DNA of 64,000 bases, from assembly GCA_025965155.1 (NCBI GenBank), contig JAOPXN010000111.1:16040-80039 (forward strand), written 5' to 3'. The position numbers and the translations under genes are program-made. The DNA comes from Propionibacteriaceae bacterium. GTDB lineage: Bacteria; Actinomycetota; Actinomycetes; Propionibacteriales; Propionibacteriaceae. The notes below the pieces were generated by a model. The model had not been told where the DNA came from. It did no database searches and saw only the letters and a program-made list of their open reading frames with translations. This document shows positions 1-10,937 of this stretch, piece by piece. Every line of letters begins with the position of its first letter. Position 1 is the first letter of the stretch.

Positions 1-219
1 GAGCTGCTGCTCTGGAACCCACCGCTGCCAACGATGGCACGGATCGGGTACGAGGCGCTCGCTGCTGGTGCGGTCTCACTCCTGCCGGCCTGGGCCCGGG
101 CCCAGCTGCACCTGCCGACGCTACCGATCACCGACCGGCTGGTGGCCCAGCCGCTGGCCCGGACGATCTCGTGGACGATCCGCTGGGCACTGGCGGGCGG
201 GGTCACCGACACTGCGTGA
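1..219 (+). CDS. C-terminal fragment, probable MpaB/DUF2236-family oxygenase
   Basis: The reading frame is open from base 1 to the TGA at 217-219, so this is the 3' end (72 codons) of a gene beginning outside the window. The tail contains an LLPAWAR motif followed by LHLPTLPITDRL and a basic RWAL end, which resembles the C-terminus of DUF2236 (latex-clearing-protein/MpaB-like oxygenase) proteins. The catalytic histidines would lie upstream and cannot be checked. The next gene is on the opposite strand and ends six bases away (convergent). The family assignment is from memory of the C-terminal pattern only. Confidence 0.5.
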   Translation, partial: ELLLWNPPLPTMARIGYEALAAGAVSLLPAWARAQLHLPTLPITDRLVAQPLARTISWTIRWALAGGVTDTA

Positions 220-225
220 GCCTTC

Positions 226-1611
226 TCAGGCGGCCGAGACCTCCGGCTGGTACTCGCGCTTGATGCCGGACCGGCGCGCCTGCCAGAGGATCAGCGCCAA
301 GGCGATGCCGTGCACGACGACGGCTATCAGCACCTGCCAGGGCGTGCCCTCGGAGGACTCGCTGACGAATGCCTCGTTCCAGCCGCCGACCAGCAGCACG
401 GTGAAGAACACCCCGACGTTGTTGACCGCGTGGATCGCGATCGCCGCCTCCAGCCCGCCGGTCCGCCAGGTGAGGACCGAGGCGGTCAACCCGAACACGG
501 CCAGGCTGGCGAACACCCAGATGTCGGAACTGCCATGCGCCGCCGCGAACGCGCCCGTGGCGATGACCGTCGGCACCACGAACGCCACAATCGGGTTGGA
601 GAACCAGGAGCCGACCGACTGGGTGATCAGCCCCCGGAAGAAGTACTCCTCCCCCGCCGCCTGCAGTGGGGTGAGGAAGACGACGATGGCCAGCAGGATC
701 AGCCACTGGTCCGGCCGTGGCGAGCGCGCCGGCTCGAGAACTGCGCTCAGGCCGAGATAGATGCCCCACAGCGGCAGCACCACCAGCAGGCATCGCAGCA
801 GCCATCTCCACCGCAGCCCACCCTGCACGGACGAGACGTAGCGGGGCCGGATCCGATGCGCAATCCAGATCGCGAGGGTGGTACACGGGATCAGCACGAC
901 CAGCGACAGGTTGACGTAGAGGAACCCGACGGGCCCTAGGTTCGTGGTGGCGGAGATCTGCTGGGTCACCCAGCCGATCGGGTCACTCACCCCGGCGGCG
1001 ATGCCGGCCAGAGCCAGCGGGATCGTCAACAGGTTGATCGACACCACCGCGAACAGCGCCGCTAGCAGCAGCGACAGCACCGGCCGCCACCAGCGGTGTC
1101 GCGGCCCGCGGAGCATCTGCTGGTAGGGACGAGGCACCTCCGGCAGAGCGCTCAGCCGGCCCTGTCCGGCAGGTACCGGATAGGGCGGCTGGCCGTAGGG
1201 CGCGAGACCGTACGGGGGCTCACCGTAGGAACCCTGGCCGTTGGGTGGCTGGCCGTACGTGGTCTGGCCCGGGTACGGAGCCTGACCGTAGGTCGGCTGG
1301 CCGTACGGCGCGGGGCCGTAGGGTGAGGTGGCCGGATGTGGCTGCGGTGGGTACGGGTTCTGCCCGTCAAGGCTGGGCCAGTACTGCGACGGTCCGTGAT
1401 GCCCGGGACCGGGCGTCGGCCCGTAGCTGGGCGGTGGAGCGAACCGTGGAGCCGGCGCCGCAGATGGCTGCGGGCTGGACCCCGTCCATCCGGACTGCGT
1501 CCACGGTGACGGCGGCGGATAGTCGGCGAGGGATGGCTCCGGCTCAGCGGAAGGACCCTGCGGCTCACCCCGCCGAGGATCGGGGCTGGATGCAGTCGGC
1601 TGGTTGTTCAT
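226..1611 (-). CDS. CPBP-family intramembrane metalloprotease with Pro/Tyr/Gln-rich N-terminus
   Basis: 461 aa read from ATG at 1611 (MNNQPTAS...). Roughly residues 1-150 are a low-complexity cytoplasmic tail with repeated PYGQP/TYGQ-type units. Several hydrophobic segments follow and carry the CPBP/CAAX-protease signatures: EEYFFRG (EExxxR, motif 1), a second motif with AAAHG, and HAVNN (HxxxN) near the C-terminus, which together coordinate the catalytic metal in the membrane. Bacterial members are linked to prenyl-CAAX-like processing or bacteriocin immunity; the substrate here is unknown. An upstream in-frame extension to 1719 lacks family similarity and was not used. The gene lies downstream of hppA on the same strand, separated by a hairpin terminator, so it is probably transcribed separately. 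Confidence 0.85.
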   Translation of the reverse strand: MNNQPTASSPDPRRGEPQGPSAEPEPSLADYPPPSPWTQSGWTGSSPQPSAAPAPRFAPPPSYGPTPGPGHHGPSQYWPSLDGQNPYPPQPHPATSPYGPAPYGQPTYGQAPYPGQTTYGQPPNGQGSYGEPPYGLAPYGQPPYPVPAGQGRLSALPEVPRPYQQMLRGPRHRWWRPVLSLLLAALFAVVSINLLTIPLALAGIAAGVSDPIGWVTQQISATTNLGPVGFLYVNLSLVVLIPCTTLAIWIAHRIRPRYVSSVQGGLRWRWLLRCLLVVLPLWGIYLGLSAVLEPARSPRPDQWLILLAIVVFLTPLQAAGEEYFFRGLITQSVGSWFSNPIVAFVVPTVIATGAFAAAHGSSDIWVFASLAVFGLTASVLTWRTGGLEAAIAIHAVNNVGVFFTVLLVGGWNEAFVSESSEGTPWQVLIAVVVHGIALALILWQARRSGIKREYQPEVSAA

Positions 1612-1713
1612 GGTGCACCAAGTGTGCCAGCGGCCGCCGAACCCCCGCCGGGCAAGACCCGTGTCGCACTCAGCGCTCGCGCTGACCGGTGTTCTGGCTG
1701 GCCCCCAAACCGA

Positions 1714-1750
1714 GATCACGTCCGCACCCGGTACGGGTACGGACGTGATC
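1714..1750 (-). terminator. Hairpin terminator downstream of hppA
   Basis: Perfect 11-bp arms at 1714-1724 (GATCACGTCCG) and 1740-1750 enclose a second 5-bp stem (ACCCG/CGGGT) with a 3-nt loop. It begins 17 nt past the hppA stop codon. There is no long T-tract, as is common for actinobacterial intrinsic terminators. Confidence 0.75.
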
Positions 1751-1766
1751 TTCGTCGAATGCGAAA

Positions 1767-4172
<2,406 letters not shown>

Positions 4173-4317
4173 GCAGCGTCCTCCTGAGACATCGGGGTAT
4201 CTCGCGCCTATTCGGCACGCTGGGCCCGCAGTCTAACCACTAGTGCTACTGGTTGGGTCGAAGGGACAGGGGATGGGACGGTCCAGTCCGTTTCAAGTGT
4301 CGTGACACCCTGATCTG

Positions 4318-5427
4318 GTGTCTGTATCTCTCTTCGACCCCTTGTCTTTACGATCGATCCTCGTGCCGAACCGTATCTGGCTGGCGCCGATGTGCCAGTA
4401 CTCGTGCCGCGGGAACGACGGAATGCCCGACGACTGGCACCTGGTCCATCTCGGTGCCCGCGCCACCGGCGGTTTCGGTCTGGTGATGACCGAGGCGGCC
4501 GCCGTGTCTGCGGAGGGACGGATCACGCCCGAAGACGCTGGGATCTGGAACGACGCACAGGCGTCCGCCTGGGAACGGATCACCCGCTTCATCCGGGCCC
4601 AGGGGGCGGTACCGGCGATCCAGCTTGCCCACGCCGGTCGGAAGGCGTCCACCCACTCGTTCTGGGACCAGGCTTCCGGTTCCGTCTCGCCCGAGGACGG
4701 CGGCTGGACCACGGTGGCACCCTCGGCGGTGGCGTTCGACGGCCTGGCCACGCCGCAGCGGTTGACCGTCGAGGGCATCGCCCAGGTAGTGGCGGACTTC
4801 ACGGCGGCAGCCGCCCGAGCCGACCGGGCCGGGTTCGACGTGGTCGAGCTGCATGCAGCCCACGGTTATCTGCTGCATGAGTTCTTGTCTCCGCTGTCGA
4901 ACCATCGCCAGGACTCCTACGGCGGCTCACTACACAACCGCGCTCGGCTGCTGACCGAGACGGTGGCGGCCGTACGCACGGTGTGGCCGGACCACAAGCC
5001 GCTGTTCGTCCGCTTCTCCGGCACCGACTGGGTACACGAGGGCTGGTCGGTCGCCGACACCGCTCAGGTGGCGCAGTGGGTGGCAGAGCTGGGCGTCGAC
5101 CTGGTGGACGTGTCGAGCGGAGGCAATGTCAACGCATCGATTCCGGTCGGACCGGGGTATCAGGTGCCGTTGGCCTCCGAGGTACGAAAGGTGGCCGGGC
5201 TGCCGACGGCCGCGGTCGGGATGATCACCGACCCGCAGCAGGCCGCGGCGATCCTGGCCGACGGGCACGCCGATGCGGTGCTGCTGGCCCGCGCCGCACT
5301 GCGGGAGCCGGCCTGGCCGCTACGGGCGGCGCACGAGCTTGGACTTTCCCGCGATCAGGCGCGCTACGCTCCGCAGTACGTGCGGGGTGCCTGGCCAGCA
5401 GCGGAGTCACTCGCACGAAGTGCCTAG
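4318..5427 (+). CDS. namA: Old yellow enzyme family NADH:flavin oxidoreductase (YqjM/NamA class)
   Basis: 369 aa from GTG at 4318. It is an FMN TIM-barrel ene-reductase of the YqjM/NamA branch: PNRIWLAPMCQYS at the N-terminus, HAGRKAS near residue 105, the substrate-binding HAAHGYLLHEFLSPLSN block (about 178-195) with DSYGG, DLVDVSSGG, and the C-terminal phosphate-binding AVGMI. Family members reduce C=C bonds of enals and enones with NAD(P)H. No Shine-Dalgarno is obvious before the GTG. The TAG stop (5425-5427) lies inside the first unit of a six-copy 24-nt repeat that runs into the next gene. Confidence 0.9.
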   Translation: MSVSLFDPLSLRSILVPNRIWLAPMCQYSCRGNDGMPDDWHLVHLGARATGGFGLVMTEAAAVSAEGRITPEDAGIWNDAQASAWERITRFIRAQGAVPAIQLAHAGRKASTHSFWDQASGSVSPEDGGWTTVAPSAVAFDGLATPQRLTVEGIAQVVADFTAAAARADRAGFDVVELHAAHGYLLHEFLSPLSNHRQDSYGGSLHNRARLLTETVAAVRTVWPDHKPLFVRFSGTDWVHEGWSVADTAQVAQWVAELGVDLVDVSSGGNVNASIPVGPGYQVPLASEVRKVAGLPTAAVGMITDPQQAAAILADGHADAVLLARAALREPAWPLRAAHELGLSRDQARYAPQYVRGAWPAAESLARSA

Positions 5428-5556
5428 AATTGACCCGCACGAAGTGCCTAGAATCGACCCGCACGAAGTGCCTAGAATCGATGCGCACGAAGTGCCTAGA
5501 AGTAGGGCGCACGAAGTGCCGAAGGACGTCTCGCACGTAGTGCCTGAAGATGATCA
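5413..5556 (+). repeat. Six-copy, 24-nt tandem repeat spanning the namA stop and helicase 5' end
   Basis: Copies begin at 5413, 5437, 5461, 5485, 5509 and 5533, an exact 24-nt period. The unit starts with GCACGAAGTGCC followed by TAGAATYGACC in the first three copies and diverges in later ones. The GCAC-GAA-GTGC core is self-complementary (4-bp stem, 3-nt loop), so the RNA could form six small hairpins. Copies 1-4 carry a TAG stop in the namA frame. In the helicase frame every copy is open and encodes HEVPRIDP-like octapeptides. Confidence 0.95.
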
Positions 5557-7933
5557 AGGGCAGGACACCGGTGACCGCTTGACGGCGGCCGACCCGGTCG
5601 TGCGATGGCGCAGGAGTTCCCAGGTGCGACACCTGCATGTTCTGCCGGCCCGGACCGGAGTTCCGGCCGGGTGGCCCGACTGGCTGCCCGGGACCGTTCG
5701 GCAGGCCTGCGAGAACCGCGGCATCACGAAGCTATGGCGGCACCAGACCGAGGCCGCGGAGGCAGTCCGCGGTGGCAGCCACACGGTGGTCTCCACCGGG
5801 ACCGCGTCCGGCAAGACGTTGGCGTACCTGCTCCCGGTGATGGCAGCGACCTACGGCGGCCCGGACGCCGTCGCTCCCGTCGGGACGGTCGCCCGCAACG
5901 AGCTGCTGAGACCACGGCGGCCGCACACGGCGCTCTACCTCGCCCCGACCAAGGCGCTGGCCCATGACCAGCTGCGGGTCTGCGTCGAGGTCGGGCTGGA
6001 CTCCTGGAAGGTCTCCACGCTGGACGGCGACAGTGACCAACCGGAGCGGGACTGGGCGCGGGAGTACGCGTCGTACGTGCTGACCAACCCGGACATGCTG
6101 CACCGCTCGGTGCTGCCGCACCATGCCCGCTGGTCCTCCTTCCTCGGGTCGCTGCGCTATGTGGTGATCGACGAGTCGCATCGCTACCGGGGAGTCTTCG
6201 GCTCGCACGTCGCCGCGGTGATCAGGAGGTTGCGCCGGCTTGCGATGTCCTACGGCGCCGACCCGGTATTCGTGCTCGCCTCCGCGACGAGCACCAATGT
6301 CGCTGAGGCGGCCGCCGAGCTGATCGGCGCCGCACGGGACGACATCGTGGTGGTCGACCGGGATGCCTCCGCGCACGGTCAGGTGCAGATGCTGCTGTGG
6401 GAGCCGGACGGCACGGCGGATGAGGACGCCGCCGAACTGCTCGCCGAGTCGGTCGGTTCTGGCCGGCAGACCATCGCCTTCATCCCGTCCCGGAAGATGG
6501 CTGAGCTGGTGGCGGTGCGCGCGCAGCGCGAGCTGGTGAGGGTCGGCGTGCAGCGCGAGCTGGTGGCGGGCGGCGCGCAGCGCGAGCTGGCCGGGGAGCC
6601 GGGCCGGGGTGAGTCGGCGCCGGGCCGGCTGATCGAGGCCTACCGCGGCGGATATCTCGGCGGCGACCGTCGCCGGCTTGAACGCGCCCTGTCCGACGGC
6701 ACCTTGCGCGGGGTGGCAGCCACGAACGCGCTGGAGCTCGGGGTCGACATTGCCGGGATGGACACGGTGATCATCGCGGGTTTCCCGGGCACCCGTGCCG
6801 CCCTGTGGCAGCAGGCCGGTCGCGCTGGCCGTACCGGCAAGGAGGCCACCGTCGTACTGGTGTCGCGGAAGGAGCCCCTAGACGCGTACCTGTTCGATCA
6901 CCCGGAGCTGTTGTTCTCCCAGCCCGTGGAGGCGACCGTTCTGCATGCCGACAATCCCTATGTGCTGGCGCCACACCTGGCCGCGGCGGCGCAGGAGCTG
7001 CCGTTGACCACGGCGGACGAGCGTTTCTTCGGGCCGCTGATGGCGCCGCTGCTGGATCGGTTGTGCCGGCAGGGCACCCTCCGGCAACGGCCGACCGGCT
7101 GGTTCTGGACCAGCACCGGGCGCGCGGTCGACGCGATCGACCTGCGCGCTGCCGCCGGCCGCTCGGTCGAGATCGTTGAGGCGGACACCGGCAGGGTGCT
7201 CGGGTACGTCGACCAGGGCGCCGCGGACGCGACGGTGCACCCGGGTGCGGTGTATCTGCATCAGGGTGACACCTATCTGAGCGAGGAGCTGGACACCGAG
7301 CTCGGGGAGGCACTGGTGCGAGCCGCTCGGCCCGGCTACTACACCCAGCCGCAGATACTCGCCGGTGTCAGGGTGGTGGCCGAGCGGGCATCCAGGCCGT
7401 TCGGACTCGGGCACCTCCATTTCGGCGAGGTGACGGTGACTTCGCAGGTCACCGGGTTCCTGCGCCGCGACGAGGCCTCCGGCCAGGTGTGGGACTCCAC
7501 TCCGCTCGACCTTGAGCAACGGTCGCTGCGCACGACCGCCGTCTGGTGGACCATCGACGCAGCCGCCTTGACCGACGACCTGACCATGGAGCAGCTGGCG
7601 GGAGGAGCCCACGGGGCCGAGCACACCTCGATCGGGCTGCTGCCGCTGTTCGCACCGTGCGACCGGTGGGACATCGGGGGGCTGTCCACCGCCTTGCACC
7701 CCGACACCGGTCTGCTCACCGTCTTCGTGCACGACGGACAGCCCGGCGGGTCCGGGTTTGCGCAGCGCGGCTTCGAGATGGCTGACCAGTGGCTTGGCTC
7801 GACGCTGGAGCGTCTGGAGTCGTGTCAGTGCGAGGCCGGCTGTCCCGCATGCGTGGTCTCCCCCAAGTGTGGCAACGGGAACCAGGTGCTGGACAAGTCG
7901 TCGGCGATCCGGCTGCTCCGGCTGCTGCTCTGA
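5540..7933 (+). CDS. DEAD/DEAH-box helicase, MrfA/YprA family (Rv3649-like)
   Basis: 797 aa if read from the GTG at 5540. Conserved similarity starts around RHLHVLPAR (5627) and the N-terminus is uncertain: GTG codons at 5540, 5600 and 5624 are candidates, and the frame stays open through the upstream repeats. Motifs seen are WRHQTEAAEA (Q-like), STGTASGKT (Walker A), PTKALAHDQL (Ia), DESHRYRG (DExH box), SATST (III), FIPSRKM (IV), TNALELGVDI (V) and QQAGRAGRTG (VI). The C-terminal DUF1998-like region ends in a four-cysteine cluster (CQCEAGCPACVVSPKC) of the metal-binding type found in MrfA. Family members act in DNA-damage repair in Bacillus. In actinobacteria this gene adjoins the Tad secretion cluster, as here. 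Confidence 0.93.
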   Translation: MPEDDQGQDTGDRLTAADPVVRWRRSSQVRHLHVLPARTGVPAGWPDWLPGTVRQACENRGITKLWRHQTEAAEAVRGGSHTVVSTGTASGKTLAYLLPVMAATYGGPDAVAPVGTVARNELLRPRRPHTALYLAPTKALAHDQLRVCVEVGLDSWKVSTLDGDSDQPERDWAREYASYVLTNPDMLHRSVLPHHARWSSFLGSLRYVVIDESHRYRGVFGSHVAAVIRRLRRLAMSYGADPVFVLASATSTNVAEAAAELIGAARDDIVVVDRDASAHGQVQMLLWEPDGTADEDAAELLAESVGSGRQTIAFIPSRKMAELVAVRAQRELVRVGVQRELVAGGAQRELAGEPGRGESAPGRLIEAYRGGYLGGDRRRLERALSDGTLRGVAATNALELGVDIAGMDTVIIAGFPGTRAALWQQAGRAGRTGKEATVVLVSRKEPLDAYLFDHPELLFSQPVEATVLHADNPYVLAPHLAAAAQELPLTTADERFFGPLMAPLLDRLCRQGTLRQRPTGWFWTSTGRAVDAIDLRAAAGRSVEIVEADTGRVLGYVDQGAADATVHPGAVYLHQGDTYLSEELDTELGEALVRAARPGYYTQPQILAGVRVVAERASRPFGLGHLHFGEVTVTSQVTGFLRRDEASGQVWDSTPLDLEQRSLRTTAVWWTIDAAALTDDLTMEQLAGGAHGAEHTSIGLLPLFAPCDRWDIGGLSTALHPDTGLLTVFVHDGQPGGSGFAQRGFEMADQWLGSTLERLESCQCEAGCPACVVSPKCGNGNQVLDKSSAIRLLRLLL
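6524..6604 (+). repeat. In-frame 27-nt x3 repeat inside the helicase
   Basis: The 13-mer CAGCGCGAGCTGG recurs at 6524, 6551 and 6578 with an exact 27-nt period. It encodes three degenerate nonapeptides (AQRELVRVG, VQRELVAGG, AQRELAGEP) inserted between helicase motifs IV and V. It is probably a lineage-specific surface-loop expansion. Confidence 0.9.
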
Positions 7934-8017
7934 ACGCGCAGGCCCTGAGGAAGCCGCCCCGGACGAGCGCCGTTGTCGGGTCAGCCCGAGCGGTGCCGCG
8001 AGGGCGATAATGGCGTC

Positions 8018-8572
8018 ATGGTTCCCATCGCTGCCGTACTGCTGCTCCTGATCGTCGCTTTCAGCGTTGCCGTGGTCGTCAGCAACCCGGGCGTCTTCGA
8101 CCTCTCCATCTTCGGCGCCAAGATCACGGTCAACGCGGCCGGCGTCTATTTCACCGGCGCGGGCGCCATGCTGATCCTGCTGCTGGCCGCCGCACTGATG
8201 TACACCGGTCTGAAGCGGCAGCGGCAGCGGAAGAAGGAGATCCGGCGGCTGAAGGCAGCGGCGGGTGCCACCTCCACCCCAGCGGCGACGCAGCCGACGG
8301 GTGCCGCCGTGGCGACCGCCGGGGCGGACGACGATCGGTCGTCGGCGAAGACACCGTCTGCTGCGGTGGAAGCGGACCGGGCCAAAGAGACCGAAGCTGC
8401 TCCGAAGCGGGTTGACTTCGCTGAGCCCTCGGATGCCCGCCCAGCCGGTACCGTCGCTGAGCCGCACACCGGCGAACCGGCGGCCTCGGACCGTCCGACC
8501 ACCTCCGCGGCTGAACGCCAGGCGATGTTGGACGAGGCGGACGCCCTCACCCATGACGAGCCCCACTCATGA
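8018..8572 (+). CDS. LapA-domain-like membrane protein with charged C-terminal tail
   Basis: 184 aa from ATG at 8018. Two N-terminal hydrophobic helices (about residues 3-23 and 45-65) separated by a short VFDLSIFGAKI segment give the LapA/YciS-like pattern. A basic juxtamembrane stretch (KRQRQRKKEIRRLK) follows, then an Ala/Thr/Glu-rich disordered tail. It is probably a small inner-membrane protein with its tail in the cytoplasm. It overlaps the next gene by ATGA, implying translational coupling. No function can be assigned. Confidence 0.7.
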   Translation: MVPIAAVLLLLIVAFSVAVVVSNPGVFDLSIFGAKITVNAAGVYFTGAGAMLILLLAAALMYTGLKRQRQRKKEIRRLKAAAGATSTPAATQPTGAAVATAGADDDRSSAKTPSAAVEADRAKETEAAPKRVDFAEPSDARPAGTVAEPHTGEPAASDRPTTSAAERQAMLDEADALTHDEPHS

Positions 8573-8802
8573 GCTTTTTCGAGATCTTCAACCCCGGACT
8601 GCGACATTTACGCGAGGAAAAGGAGCGACAGAAGATGCTGGTCTCCAAACCCACCCACGGAGGTGGGCCACCGCTGGGCATCGATCTGGACGGCGGCACC
8701 GCCAAGATCACGATCCGGCCGAAACAGCCACCCGCAGATGATGTTGAGCCAGTCGAGCCGGAGTCCGAGGTCAAGGATCCTCCCACTCCGCGTGCCGACT
8801 GA
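8569..8802 (+). CDS. Small DUF6191-type protein
   Basis: 77 aa beginning MSFFEIFNPGLRHLREE; this amphipathic, charged opening with a following RQKMLV segment matches the small actinobacterial DUF6191 family as I remember it. A Gly/Pro-rich middle and an acidic C-terminus follow. No membrane helix. The start codon overlaps the stop of the preceding membrane-protein gene (ATGA), so the two are coexpressed. Function unknown. Confidence 0.65.
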   Translation: MSFFEIFNPGLRHLREEKERQKMLVSKPTHGGGPPLGIDLDGGTAKITIRPKQPPADDVEPVEPESEVKDPPTPRAD

Positions 8803-8847
8803 GCTGCTCGCCTGTGGCGGGTGGTGATATCACCGGGGTTGACCTGG

Positions 8848-9222
8848 TCACTGGCTCGACCCCGCGTACGCAACGGCGACGACCCGGGACGGAAGCCCGG
8901 GCCAGGGCGTGGTGACCTCCAGCGCCACCATGGCGGTGATCACGAAGTCGATCTCGTCGCCGACCTGATCGCACTGGGTAATCTCTGCGCCGTTGGCTCG
9001 GGCGTTGCCCCGTGCCGCCCGGCAGCCGTCCTGGCCCCGGCTGATCGCTCCAGCCCCGCTGAGGGCGGCCAGGTCAGCCGCTGCTCGGGCCCGATGGCCG
9101 GCGACGAGGTAGCCAGTGATGCAGACACCGACCACGCTCAGCGCTCCGATGATCATCATCACCCCGAGCATGATCATGGACCCGCTGCCACGGTCCGACC
9201 GGTCGTATGCCCGGACTGTCAT
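8848..9222 (-). CDS. TadG/TadE-like pseudopilin, Rv3654c type
   Basis: 124 aa. The N-terminus DRGSGSMIMLGVMMIIGALSVV is a class III (Tad) prepilin-like signal: short basic leader, Gly-Ser, then a hydrophobic helix. The remainder contains AAADLAALSGA, typical of TadG-like proteins, and one cysteine pair (C75/C93 region). It is the last gene of the Tad operon, overlapping its upstream neighbour by four bases. It matches the position of Rv3654c in the helicase/secretion neighbourhood. It is predicted to be an exported minor component of the pilus apparatus; the Glu+5 of true pilins is not clear. Confidence 0.8.
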   Translation of the reverse strand: MTVRAYDRSDRGSGSMIMLGVMMIIGALSVVGVCITGYLVAGHRARAAADLAALSGAGAISRGQDGCRAARGNARANGAEITQCDQVGDEIDFVITAMVALEVTTPWPGLPSRVVAVAYAGSSQ

Positions 9223-9620
9223 GGCGCGTCAGGTTCGTTGATGACCTGGGCATGTGCCTGAAGCGGCACAGTGGGCAGGCCGGGGATCCACGGCCGAGCA
9301 TCAAGCCGCACCTCCACAGTGGTGATTCCGCCTCGGGTAGCGATGCTGATCTTGGACCCGACCGGCGCATCTCGCTCCGCCCTCCGTACCGATTCTTGAT
9401 CATCGCGGGCAGCTTGCCGGGCGACCTCAGCAGCCGTGTCGACGCAACGCAACTGCAACACCACCACGAAGATGCCCCAGCACAGCATGATCATGATCGT
9501 CAGCGCCGCGAGGGTGGCGACGGCCATCTCGGCCGTCACCATTCCCCGCTGTCCCGTGCGACCCTGATCGCCATACCGGTGGACGCCCTGATCCCCTGCG
9601 ACCCGCCTGACCGCGTCCAC
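9219..9620 (-). CDS. TadE-like minor pilin, Rv3655c type
   Basis: 133 aa from GTG at 9620. The prepilin cleavage region GQRGMVTAEMAVATLAAL (Gly before Met, Glu at +5) is followed by one transmembrane helix and a short extracytoplasmic domain with VDTAAEVARQAARDD, the standard TadE layout. Cleavage would need a TadV/CpaA-like prepilin peptidase, which is not encoded nearby. It overlaps the next gene by ATGA and lies seven bases after the pilin gene, so it is in the same transcript. Confidence 0.85.
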   Translation of the reverse strand: MDAVRRVAGDQGVHRYGDQGRTGQRGMVTAEMAVATLAALTIMIMLCWGIFVVVLQLRCVDTAAEVARQAARDDQESVRRAERDAPVGSKISIATRGGITTVEVRLDARPWIPGLPTVPLQAHAQVINEPDAP

Positions 9621-9627
9621 CGTCAGC

Positions 9628-9909
9628 TCAGCGAGCGAAGCCGCGAATCACGGACAGGATGAACTCCAGCAGTGCACTCTCGACCTTGCCGTTGGTCACC
9701 ACTGCGAGTAGCACCCCGGCGATGGCGACCGCCGCGATGATTCCCACCGCCCACTCCGCACTAACCATGCCGCGCTCGTCTTGTCGGCCCGTAGGGGCCG
9801 CAGGCCCGACTGCTCGACCCGGCGCCCCCATCGCCGCTAGGCCGAGGGCGGTGCCGAGGACCGCCGGAGCCACATCACCACCGGCGGGCTGACTGACTGC
9901 TTCAGACAT
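9628..9909 (-). CDS. Flp-type major pilin, DUF4244 (Rv3656c-like)
   Basis: 93 aa from ATG at 9909, chosen because GAGGT lies seven bases upstream; an ATG at 9927 is a possible alternative. A roughly 45-residue leader ends in QDERG, then MVSAEWAVGIIAAVAIAGVL gives the Flp prepilin motif (G|MxxxE) and the single polymerising helix. About 15 residues follow. This is the probable structural subunit of the pilus. Its long leader is normal for actinobacterial DUF4244 proteins. Confidence 0.85.
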   Translation of the reverse strand: MSEAVSQPAGGDVAPAVLGTALGLAAMGAPGRAVGPAAPTGRQDERGMVSAEWAVGIIAAVAIAGVLLAVVTNGKVESALLEFILSVIRGFAR

Positions 9910-10147
9910 CTGCGTTACCTCTTTCATCGACTGTGCACCTTCCCCAGGTGCCGCACCCTGACTGGATGCATCCGAAGTCTCGGCACGGTTGGCACAAGCG
10001 TGCGGCGCGCGCCACAACCTGTTGACGCCGCTTCGCCCTGGAGACGGCCTGTGGACAGCGCGAGCACCGACATCGCCTCTCGTGTACGAGCGGGAACCGA
10101 ACGGGTCGGGACTGCCGGCCGTGGAACGGTTCAGTGGTCGCCGGGTG

Positions 10148-10927
10148 TCAGCGGAGGACGGTGAGCAGGGCGGACGAGACTGTCGGAACAATGCCGATCA
10201 GGATGAAGGCCGGCATGAAGCAGAGCATCAGCGGCAGCACGCTGCGGACACCGACCGACTTCGCCGCGATCTCGAGCTGAGCGCGCCTATCGGCCCGAGC
10301 CCGGCTGGCATGTTGTCTCAACGTCTCCACCATCATCGTGCCCGACTCGGCCGACCGGGCGATATCCGAGGCGACCCGGCTCCAGGCCGGGCTGGTGGCG
10401 AGATCCCGCCACGCCTGAGCGTCGGCTACTCCCAGATCCACCGCAGCCAGCACCTGGCCGAGATCGTCGGCAACCGGACCGTCGAACACCTCGACCACCG
10501 CGGCTACGGCCCGACGCAGCGGCGCCCCCGCCGCCAAGGCCGCCGCCATCAGCTCCAGCGCCTGCGGAAGGTCCGCGACCAGCTGCTGCCGCCGGGCCTT
10601 GGCCGCGGAGGATTCCAGCCACCCCAGCCCGATCATCAGTGCCGCGGTCAGCACCGCTGCTGCTGTGGCGGCGGGCCACAGCGGGTGCATCCCCGACCGC
10701 CCGGCGAGCACCAGCACGGCTGCCCCGACCGGAGCCGCGACGACAGTGCGCCGCCGCCACGATGGAGCGTCGAGGCGGCCATCCAGCAGTCGGGCCAAGC
10801 CGGTCCTGCTGGACGGCTGCGTCACACCAGACCGCAACCGGCCGAGCTGCTGTGGCGGGCTCCGCACCGCCAGACCGGTCGCCACCCCAGCAAAGATGGC
10901 GGAAGCGACGCTGAGCGGGTCGGCCAC
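10148..10927 (-). CDS. TadC-like type II/IV secretion F-domain membrane protein (Rv3657c-like)
   Basis: 259 aa from GTG at 10927, which has GAGGGG six bases upstream; an ATG at 10960 would add 11 residues that overlap the upstream gene. It is a T2SSF-domain platform protein: N-terminal helix pair, cytoplasmic domain with ADLPQALELMAAALAAGAPLRRA and SESGTMMVETLRQHA, and C-terminal helix pair with VLPLMLCFMPAFILIGIVP. It partners with TadB to form the inner-membrane base on which the TadA ATPase acts. Confidence 0.88.
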   Translation of the reverse strand: MADPLSVASAIFAGVATGLAVRSPPQQLGRLRSGVTQPSSRTGLARLLDGRLDAPSWRRRTVVAAPVGAAVLVLAGRSGMHPLWPAATAAAVLTAALMIGLGWLESSAAKARRQQLVADLPQALELMAAALAAGAPLRRAVAAVVEVFDGPVADDLGQVLAAVDLGVADAQAWRDLATSPAWSRVASDIARSAESGTMMVETLRQHASRARADRRAQLEIAAKSVGVRSVLPLMLCFMPAFILIGIVPTVSSALLTVLR

Positions 10928-10937
10928 GGCCGGCCCC

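Noticed and set aside
5413..5556. Direct repeats considered as a CRISPR array
   Set aside because: The repeats are contiguous with no unique spacers of 25-40 nt, the unit is only 24 nt, and there are no cas genes.
8823..8834. GGTGATATCACC palindrome between convergent genes as a terminator
   Set aside because: A gapless palindrome cannot form a loop without losing its centre and there is no T-tract; left unassigned.
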